Below the pieces are notes generated by a model that made no database searches, was not told the DNA's origin, and was given only the letters and a program-made list of their open reading frames with translations. A stretch of DNA of 64,000 nucleotides. It comes from Telmatactis stephensoni. Lineage: Eukaryota; Cnidaria; Anthozoa; Actiniaria; Isophelliidae. The position numbers were made by a program, and so were the translations under genes. The DNA lies in the NCBI GenBank assembly GCA_029948255.1, contig JALIZF010001939.1, positions 2,337,001-2,401,000 of the forward strand, in the 5' to 3' direction. This document shows positions 33,582 through 44,600 of this stretch, piece after piece (within the stretch, counting starts at the first letter, position 1; the number at the start of each line of letters is the position of its first letter).

Positions 33582-36500
33582 TTAGAAAATATCGGGACAC
33601 GAAGAAAATTGCCTATCCCAGTATTTGCCCGTGAATAGCCAATCATTTTGTCCAGTATATGGGTTAATTTCTTCTTTGAACCACCTGGAAATAAATAAGA
33701 GGATGTTGATAATTAGACTTTGAGTTGCAGGCGTAAATATGTTGTAAAGCAACAACAACAACAAACTAATTTGGCGGCATGGTTGGCATAGCGGTAAGAG
33801 CAGGGACTGGGGAGGGGGAGGGCTGGTAGTGTTGTAGCCCTACACTTTTTCCCTTTTCCTATACTAGTCTCTTATATTTTCCCATCTTAGCCCCATCACT
33901 TTTTTCCATACTGTTCTGTAGCCCGCCACAAGGCATTTTCCGGGTTCCTGGCTTTCCCTTCCATCAAAAATCTATTTGTTAGTTTCTGTCTTGTACCATG
34001 TATCAAAATTCAAAGCTCAGTGGCGTAACAGTGCGTAATGCTCCGTAGTCGTGCGTAACCCATCATAACTGTTACGTTACGTAAGCATTACTTACAATGG
34101 TTTCCATTCAGTATTCTTTTTCTGTCTTTCGCGTCTTGCAGCGCGTTGTTTTTCTTCTAATCGAATCTTTTCATCTGTTGCTAATTCTGTCAAAGAAAGG
34201 GGAAAAAAGAAGAGAAGTTCAATAAATTTGGTTGTATCCATTCCTTGATTCTCATCCACTTCACAAAGGCTATTTACAGGTAGGCTGGTGCCTGCTCTCA
34301 GAGAAAATAAGAAGTATGAAAAAATTATGTGATTCGGTATGAAAGTCAGCTTAACGTACCTAAATCTCCATTTTCTAATGCTCGACAATCAGGCCTTAAT
34401 CTGGAGTCAGTAGGTGGTAACTAAACACAAAAAAAGTAGAATATTAGAAAAAAACATTGCGAAAATATCATTTCGATTCAGAAAACAGTGAATAAAGGAC
34501 ATCGATTTAGAAATGGAAGATTGAAGGGATGAGCAAGATGGTGGAGGAGGAAAAGGAGTAGGAACACTGCAAAAACGCGCGAGTAAATTTACTCAGTTAT
34601 TTGAGTAACTAAGGAGGCTTTACTCAAATAACTGAGTAACTGCGTACCCTTTACTCAAACAACTGAGGAAATGTACTCGGATAAGTGAGTTTCTGTGGAT
34701 GCACCGATTTACTCAAGTTTATGAGTAAATTTACTCGCGCGTTTTTGCAGTGAAGAGGTGGAGTGGAGGACGAGTGGGGTGGAGGAGGAAGGAGGAGGAG
34801 GAGGAAGAAGAAGGAAGGAAGAGGAAGATGAGGAAGAAAGGTGCAGAAGGGAGGGGAGAAGAGGGAGAGTAGGAGAAGGGAGGGCAAAAGGGAGGAGGGA
34901 GGGAGGAGGAGGAAGAAGAGGAGGGAGGGAAGGAGGAAGGAGGAAGAGGAGGAGGAGGAGGAGAAGGAGGAAGAGATTCGTTCAAAACGAAGGAAAGAAA
35001 TGAAGGTAAGAAAAGTTGAAGTTACGAGAAAGGGAGACTTATCAGATCAATTGATATCTTACCGTTTTCTCGTCCCCAGGATGAAGTTCGTTAAGCTGTA
35101 TGGCGTAGTTTGTAAAATTGTACATCTACAAAGTTTAACGTGAAGTATTTCAGCAGTACTAACAAAACTATAGGGTAAAACTTTAGGTGGGTAACTTTTG
35201 GGTGACCTCCACATTTTCCTTCGATTTTTGATCTTGCCTAACAATGATCTTTATGGACTATACCACTTACCTCTCTAGAATGGGGAGGTCGTTGATTATA
35301 AGTCCATAGTAAAGCAGGACTATTCAATTCCAAACTACAGTCACTACTACTGGTACTTAGAGAATCTGCCGTCACTGAGGATTCTTCTCGGTCTGATTTG
35401 TTAAATTTACCACGTTTACTCCCCTTCCTAGCCATTGCGGTTTCTGCACGGTAGCAGAACAATCGATCTGTCCAGTCACCTTTAATGACAAATCTTTTAT
35501 GCTTCCTGTACATTAAGATGTGAAGAGATAGGGAAAATTAGGGCGTGAGTAATGTAAAAACAACCTGTTTATTTCAGTGTCCAATGGCTTCTAGCGCTTG
35601 TGCACTAATTGGGGGACATTGTACCCTAACACACACACTACCACTACATTTTGATAATGTGCTCTCTCTCTCTTCAAGAGGACAACCTTGAAATGTAAAA
35701 CACTTTCACCTTATTTCAGCTGAATTGCAAACATGAAATATTATCAATACATGAAAATTTTCACTTCCATTTCGCTTCTCTCCATTCCTTTCCCTTTCTC
35801 AAAAGACTGTTCGAATATATTCGTTTTATATATTTTTCGAAATATTTCAACCAATCAAGAGGCGTGTGATATTGTGACGTCATGCGTGCGTCTATACTGT
35901 AATCTCACACGGTTCTCAACTAATCAGAGCGCGTCATAGTGACGTCATATGTGCGTCTGTACTGTAACAACACACGGTTCTTAACCAATCAGAGCGTAAT
36001 ATTGTGACATCATAGGTTCGTCTATACTGTAATAACACACGATTCCCTCCAATTAGAGCACGCGTAATATATCCAAGTGAACGTAAAAGTAATATAACAA
36101 TTACATAACTTACTCTGTAGAAGAGTAAATAGTGCCTTCTACTTTATTAAGTTCTTTACCAAACCAACCAGCTGGTTTAAAGTTGATAACAGCACGAGCG
36201 CCGTTAGAAAGACTTGATACTTCGATTTGACCGTACTGAAAGGAGAAAACATAAAAATGCATGTGATTCTAAGAATTAGTGAAAAGTCATCAAGGTTACG
36301 ACGATACAAGTCGTTCCATATAGTAAGTAGTATAGTAGGCTCAGATTTCAGCCGCTGGGGTTTTGTACGCCCGCGATACTCATCGGCGCACGAAACCTCG
36401 ACGGCTGAAATCTGAGCCTATATAGTAAGAGGCGCTTGAATATATAAGGAATAGGAAATTGTAGCACTGTAAAAGAGAGAGTTCTCACGTCACTGACGTT

Positions 36501-39500
36501 TCGAGCCTTAGCCCTTCGTCATGTTTTAGTATCACAGTGGAAAAGAAAACATAAGAGTTATTCTGGCTACCAGAGACATCACGCATTCATATAATCAGGG
36601 TTGAGTCTGTGTATGCTGCTTGCGCTTATGCTTGCGTCGCTAGAGTGAACCAGGCTTAAGGCAGAAGGAGATGAAAAACCGAACCATTTTACCTGTTCTA
36701 TCCATAGTTGTCCTACAATAATGTTGTGTACACAACTATTGACATTGTTCCATGTATAAACTTCATTCAATCTAAATAAAGCAAAATAGCAGTCAAAGGA
36801 GGAAAAAAGTATACTTCCTGGCCTAGCCTCCTCCGAAGGCTATTCCTTTCTATTGGATTTCCTGTGGTAAGTGAGGAGAGGGAGAGGGGGACTGGAACCA
36901 GTCTCTCTTCTTTGCAACAGGAAGCCCAAGAGATAAAAGGAGTTGCCTGCGAAGGAGGCTATTCCTGACCATGGATCAATATTGTTCTTTAGCAAACTTA
37001 AGCAGAGGAAATGTGGACGCCAACTAAAAGTTTAAAAATCCGCCCCTTTATTTCCCTTCAATTCCCAACAATGCCCTCCTGTCCACATCTCCTTTCCTCT
37101 CATCCCCTTAACCCCAAACAAGTGGACCAATACTATAAGGAATACTTCCAAACTTACTTGGGAAACTTTAGGGTAACCATTCCTTTGGGTTGCACTTCTA
37201 CTCCTTTACCCCAAAACTTTAGCTTGGGTTGGACTGTCACGTGAAATACAAAATCTTTTCCTTCACACTGCAGTGCGCTGATTGGAGGATGATGACTGAC
37301 CTACAATAACCAATTGAAAACATCGGCATAAAAACAGTGTAAACTTTGTGAACTGTGATCATATGATAAATTCTCCCTCAAATTTCTTTAACAGAGGAGA
37401 AGTTGACTTCTGATCATATCTTATTTACGCATATTGAGACAACATCTTCAACTGAGGTGAAGTTGACTTTTAATCATTTCACTTACGCTGTTTTTACAGG
37501 GATCTCTTCAACTATTATCCAGACAATGCATATTAACCAAAATGCCAACTAGTTGGTCGTGATGTAAAAATAGATTCAACACACGGGACATAAAACAAGA
37601 ACGGGACGCCAGATCACAGGGAGCAGAGGAGGGCCGCTTTTCTTGTTTACATACGCACCACATTTCGTCACATTGATCAAATTTCATCCTCTCTCTCGCG
37701 CGCGTTCAGTTGGGAATGGGCTCAAGCATATTCGTACAGCGGTAAATAAAAAAACCAAGATGGCGCGCGGATGAAGATAAAAGGTAGTTGCGTACGTAAA
37801 CAAGAAAAGCTGCCCTCCTCTGCTCCCTGTGGCCAGATGACAAATATTTCAGTCATATAACAGTCTCTTCTGGACATAATTCGTCAGCTCACGCGTCCTC
37901 TTTCACGTTACGTCACGTAGCGTTTTTTACAGCAGATCTACCTCATAACACTGTCAGTGTGTTGGAACTGACAAATTCGGTTAAGGTTAACTCATAACTT
38001 TTAGAATCAACCGTCTGTGCTGCTCTTTAACTACAATCTCGGATATAACTGTTAGGACTAATTTCGGCCTTTTAGGATCTTCTCTTTTTTGTTGCTCAGG
38101 ATACTTCCCACCCCTCCCCCTCCCCATACAATGTTGTAATGGTTGTGAATGTACTTGAAAACTGAACAGCCACCATTTGGCTTCAACATTGAGAGGGGGG
38201 AGAGGGGGATTGCATGACAAATTATTTGAAAACCTTGAATTCTTCCAGCAATGACATAAAATCATGTTAGAAACTAAAAAAGTCCTAACGGGTTTTGTCC
38301 AAGATTGTAGTGAAGTCGCATCCTCCATATGACAGGGGTATAAAGGTGATGTCATAATGAAGGGTCCTTTTGGGGCCTACATCCTAGTTTAGCTACCCTA
38401 ATGCTATGCAACGAACCTGTTCTGCAATCAGCCTGAACCCTAAATCTTCTCTGTGGAGGGAAGAACGATCATGAGTATTAGTAGTCCAGACTCAGGCCTC
38501 TTTTTACCCCGCTTCGGTAAACAGAGTCCAGAAGAACTTGCATGCGCATGCGTTACATGAACCAATCAGACACCGTAAAATTTTGGTGTGACCTGGTTAT
38601 ATAGGTCTTAGATTTGCTCCAATTTGGGTAAAACGTGTGCTTCGTACAAGTGAAAGCATACTCAACTGCTTCGATGAATTCGTTTTTGTAAACAGCAGCC
38701 ATATTGAACGATAGCTTTGTAACGCATGCGCATGCAAGTTCTTCTGGACTCTGTTTTACCGAAGCGGAGCGGGGTAAAAAGAGGCCTGAGTCTAGACTAG
38801 AGTATTAGTAAAGTGATAAATACGATAATAATAATGTGCATATCTTTACCTTGCAAGTTCGTAAGTTTCTCCTAAAAGTGGATTGAAAGGTTTTCCAACT
38901 CTTTCTAAATTAGAGGATGTCGCAGAAACAGCAAATGCTACAACATACTGAAAACCAAACAACAGAAATGGGTTACAGAGTTGCATAGACGATAATAAGA
39001 AAATTTAAAGACAGGAAGGCAATTTTACCCAGAAATGAGTACAAAAAAGTCAAAGAGATTAAGTCAGACATTTGCCATGAAAAGATTATCTATTTATTAT
39101 AACAATTTCTCCGGAGATTTGAAGGCAGTTGCAGGAAGTTTTACCTGTAATCGCTGCATAGGGTCTTCACACTTTGCAGCAGTTTGTAATAACTGAACAT
39201 ATTCCATGTATTCAGCTATTCTTTGAAGAAAAGTTAACGGCTCATTGAAAATAACTACAGAAAAAGAGAACAAGAAATTCATTGGTCGGCTAATCACCAC
39301 TTCCATATTCATAATCATCGCCATCATCATCATCAACGTCATCATCATCAGCAGCAGCAGCAGCATCGCCGTCATCACCATAAAAGTCTGAATTACATTT
39401 ATAGCAAACACGACGCGACGCGAGAACAGGACACAGCATGACCAATAAATCGTATTTGTTCGTTGCGTGACGACCGTGACGACGTCCTGACGTCACGTTC

Positions 39501-41646
39501 AGGACGCCATTTTACTAGCTTTCTCGTTTTCTTCTTGGCGTTAGCGATGTCAACCGTCATTTTCAACAAAATTTTTTCAGTGCGCGCGGCGTCCCTGTTC
39601 ACGTCTCGTCGTGTTTGCTAAATCAGTTTAATCTTCAGCTCGGACGTACTTGTATGCATTAGCAGAGTATTTTTTGCAGAACAATTTGATCCAAACATAC
39701 CAGGAAAAACGTTCTTACCGGGCATTGTAATTCTTGAAAGATCTTTTCCTATGCAATGTTTGAGAACTGTCCAAACGCTAAATTCATTTCTAGATAACAT
39801 TCTAGCTGGTAAATGATTTCTAGGGACAAATAAGACATTGCAAATAAACACTGAGTTTAAACAGCATTAGGGGCAGATTGAGGAGGGCTTGGATTGGGTG
39901 GCTAGCCACCCCCACCCCCCATTTTGCAGCAAAATCAATAATAATTTTAAATCTTTCCTTTAAGACAATGTAATACTGCAATGTTTTTTGTTTGTTTGTT
40001 TGTTTGTTTGTTTGTTTGTTTGTTTGTTTGTTTGTTTGTTTGTTTGTTTGTTTGATGCTGTTCTTGTTCTTGTTGTTATTGTTATTGCTTTTTTTTGGAG
40101 ACGTATTCCTAGATCCCCCTTTAACAATAAGTTCTTGAGAAATTTCATAACTGTAAAAAAAATCAAAGTGAACACTGGTCTATCTGCAACGTATCACTTT
40201 TCTCTGCTCCTCCACAAAAATTCTGACGATGTAGTTTTCTTAAGATATACTAAGGAAGACTTTGCCGGCTACAGGGGAAGTATCAGATCTACACTGTGCA
40301 CTGTGATAAAACAAAGTTCCAAACAAAAACTTTTCGAGTCCCAAATCCACTAAATGTAAGTCATACCTATATTTTTTGATTGCCAATGTCTTGTCATCTT
40401 TTGTAGTAGATGCAGATATTTTGGCTAAATCCCTGGATTCTGATTTGGATTTTTGTACACCCTCGACTTTTAGATCACTAGATCCCTTCAGTGTATTATC
40501 AGAAGAACTCCGAGTCAGTGTGTTTTCGGAGTTACTTCGCGCTAGTTCTGTTGACGATGAGGAATGCTTAGGCGAGGTCGTTAAAGATTTTCGTGTTTCA
40601 TTTACGAGAATTGAGGGTTCAGCAAAGTTCGGTTCAGTACTAGCGTCAATTGGTACATAAATGTCCCCATCGTCGTCATCGCTGTCAGACTGGAAGTCCT
40701 CAGGGCAAGATAGAGCAAGCTCTGATACTGCATCAAAGAATTCGTCGTCACTGAGTAGAGAAATCTTGCTGCCATGAATGCGCTGAGGAAAACGTAAAAA
40801 AGAATAAATTAAATATCTGAAAATATACCTTAAAAGGAGGCAACATGGTCCGATGGTCACAGCGTTGGTCTTGTAATCTGGTAGTCTCAAGTTCAAGTCC
40901 CCGCTTTGGCCACTAGCTGAGGCTGAATTTGTTTAGGCAGTCCCCAGTTCAATTTCAGCTTCCTGGCCATACTTGTATATAGCCAAACTGGTTTAATGCC
41001 TCCTGCCATTTGGATTCTCAGCAATTTATGTTCCATTTGTATTTGTGATTATTTGAGTGAGGTGCCTGTGAATTAGCTGTATAGCAAAATGCTCTTCCAC
41101 TATAAGCATAAGTACTTACACTTACATACCTTATATCCCAAGTTTTCAAGCTGAGGCCATCTGAGGCAAATTAATTTCTGTACATTTATTTTGTAGCCTC
41201 AACTTGGAACCTTTATTCAAAGTAATAATTACTTACACTCCAATTATTGGAGTGTTGCTGTTGAATTTAAGAGCATTATATACCTCATTAATTCCTATGG
41301 AACACTCAAGAGCATGGTGTTCTGTAGCAAGCACATGAAGGGCATCCTCCAATACGCGGCGTTTCTCAACCTCTTCTTCCATATGTTGTTTCCTTACCTA
41401 GAGACAATTTAGAATGGTCACCACTGTCAGATATAAGAAGGACACAGAGTGTTAAATGTAAGGTGAAAGATTGAAGGGTTTCTTAGTGGCTGTCTGTGTC
41501 GGTCTTTTTTAGACTTGTTAGTAAGTTTAACAACTTCAGTTCAACTTGTCGGTTGATAATCTCATCATTCGTCCATCTGTCTCTTTGCGTGACTTTGAAT
41601 TCAGTCAGTGAGTCACTCAGTCAGTCAGTCAGTGAGTCAGTCCGTG

Positions 41647-41678
<32 letters not shown>

Positions 41679-44600
41679 AGTGAGTCAGTCAATGAGTCAG
41701 TGAGTCAGTCAGTGAGTCAGTCAGTGAGTCAGTCAGTGAGTGAGTCAGTCACTCAGTCAGTCAGTGAGTCAGTCAATGAGTCAGTGAGTCAGTGAGTCAG
41801 TCAGTCAGTGAGTGAGTGAGTGAGTGAGTGAGTGAGTCAGTCAGTCAGTCAGTCAGTCAGTCAGTCAGTGAGTCAGTCAGTGAGTCAGTCAATGAGTCAG
41901 TCAGTCAGTCAGTCAGTCAGTCAGTCAGTCAGTGAGTCAGTGAGTCAGTCAGTGAGTCAGTCAATGAGTCAGTCAGTCAGTCAGTCAGTCAGTGAGTCAG
42001 TGAGTCAGTCAGTGAGTCAGTGAGTCAGTGAGTCAGTCAGTCAGTGAGTCAGTGAGTCAGTCAGTGAGTCAGTGAGTCAGTCAGTCAGTCAGTGAGTCAG
42101 TCAGTCAGTCAGTCAGTCAGTCAGTCAGTCAGTCAGTGAGTCAGTCAGTCAGTCAGTCAGTCAGTGAGTCAGTCAGTCAGTCAGTCAGTCAGTCAGTGAG
42201 TCAGTCAGTCAGTCAGTGAGTCAGTGAGTCAGTGAGTCAGTCAGTCAGTCAGTCAGTCAGTCAGTCAGTCAGTGAGTCAGTGAGTGAGTCAGTCAGTCAG
42301 TCAGTCAGTGAGTCAGTCAATGAGTCAGTGAGTCAGTGAGTCAGTCAGTCAGTCAGTTGATGATGATGTGTCTGTCTGTCTCACAAGAGATATTCATACC
42401 TCTTCTTGCTGTATTAATAAGTCTAAACAGTGTGACATAACACTGCACATGTCTTTGGATGATGTAACAATCTCGTCAAGTTTGGTTTTGATCTGTAATA
42501 GATTGATGGATGCTGGGAAACAAAAATAATCATTTATGGATGAAAATAGTGAATACACAAAATACGCTTTGCCATGACCCCACCCATGGGACATTATTGG
42601 TGTTGTTTTTAGAATCTGATGATTGGTGATTGGAAAAAATTAGTTGTCACATTCATGGGTGTGACAAAAAGATGAACTTTAAATACAAAATAAAGGCAGC
42701 CATGTAGAACAATTGTGGAAATATAATATCACCAATTATTAAATAGTGAAACTTTGAAATTAAAATGTTTTGTAAAGCTTTAAGGAATAGTTGCATATTA
42801 TTTTATTCTAATGTTACAATCACACATGTACACTTTATCGCCCTCTCAAAGACCATCTAAAATACATGTTCTACAGTTCAACTCTCTCAAAGTGGGCCCC
42901 CCTCCCTTTGATGAATGCCTCAGTCAGCTCATAATTGAATTAAACTGCAATGTATTGCTGTACTTTCACTTGCAATTATGTAGATTTGTCCCGGCTAAGT
43001 CTATAGGACAAGTTTCAACCTAAAAACAAAAGAACTTTGTGCCATCCATCTCCATGTAAATGTTTCACCTAATATCGTGTAAAACTTGTCCCAAAACTTG
43101 TCCTGTAACAGTCTGACGCAGCCGAGGACAAAATCACCCATTTAAATGCAGTCTTAAAAATATATTATTAATGCAGGAGTTGTACCTTTACTTTTACTTC
43201 CAGGTACATCACTGAATGAACTAACAAGAGAGGTAGCAGTTGATACTTGTCTTTCTAAAGCCTGCTGGTGTGCCCTAGCATCCTGTGGAATGACAGGATA
43301 GCAAGTGTACACAGAAAACAAAATGAAAAAATGAAAGAAATAAAAAATGATTGAGATCAAAAATTAAGAAATAAACAGGTAAAACTGCAACAGCATCAAC
43401 AACAGACTGTACACAGAAAAAGCTAAGCAATATCGAATCCAGTGACAACAGCAACAACAAATTCAGTGACAACTACAACAACAAATTCAGTGACAACTGC
43501 AAAAGCAACATCAACAATAGATCCAACAACATCAAAAGTAGCAGCAACACCATGTAACACATTTTCAAAATTACAGAGAAAACCACAGCAGAAATAACAG
43601 AAACAACAACAAACAGCCACAGTAACAATTATAGTAAGTGTAACAACTGCAATATTCATCTTTACAAAAATTAGTATTTCTTACTTTAAAAGATTCCTGA
43701 ACATTTCCAACTGGTACAAAGTTTTCATCATTTTCATCAAAGAGTAAGGTTGGACATGTTGTATAATGAGTGCTGTATGCACAGTGTTCACGAAGAGAGT
43801 TGACCCAGCGCTACAACAAACAGCAAATGTCTTAGTAGGACCCAGGTAACACTTCATTAAATTGTCAGTACCTTAAGTTATAAATGTATGTTATATAAAG
43901 GTAAAACAATAAATATATTTGAAGGGTTCTGAACTGGTCTCCTAGGAAACTGATATTGCATTCTTTATCCCCTCTTTCCATCAGTGCTCCGATTGTAGAG
44001 TTATAGTAGCTAATGATATGTCAAGTTACATACAGTGTACAAATGTATGTTGTAACATGTAACAAGTTACATGTATATGTAAGTGTGTTGTATATTGTAA
44101 TTCTGACCTGCCGCAATACTTGTGGTGCTGCTTCATGTTGTCCAATACTAAATATATGATGAGTATTGTCAGCATATTCTATTTTAATCTTGTGTTTTTC
44201 TTCTTTTGGGATCTAATATTATTATTAATAAGAAATAACAAAACATGAGACATAATTTAAACCAACATCAAGTTTAGAAAATGATGACGACGATGATGAT
44301 GATGATGATGATGACTGACTGTGACTGATGATACACTGTATTACTGTGCAAATTGAAAAACTGTGGGCAACTAGAAGTATTTCAGGAATGTCTCTTGACC
44401 AATCCGAAACTTGATCATTATCTGATTGCTGATTGGCCAAAAGGCAACAGACATATTCCTGAAATATTTCTAGGTGTCTATGGCTTTTCAATTAGCACAG
44501 TAACTGGAGTAACTGGCAATGGATTTTCAGTAGAGAGAACCTCACCGAAAATTTTGCATGGTCCAAATACTTGAAGCCTTGTCTTTTATGCCCAGATACT

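Noticed and set aside
34731..35003. Pro-rich and Glu/Arg-rich frames
   Set aside because: Composition artefact of a purine tract in an OSBPL1A intron.
41496..42023. Ser-Gln-Ser-Val repeat reading frames
   Set aside because: Translation of the CAGT/GAGT array; no splice or domain support.
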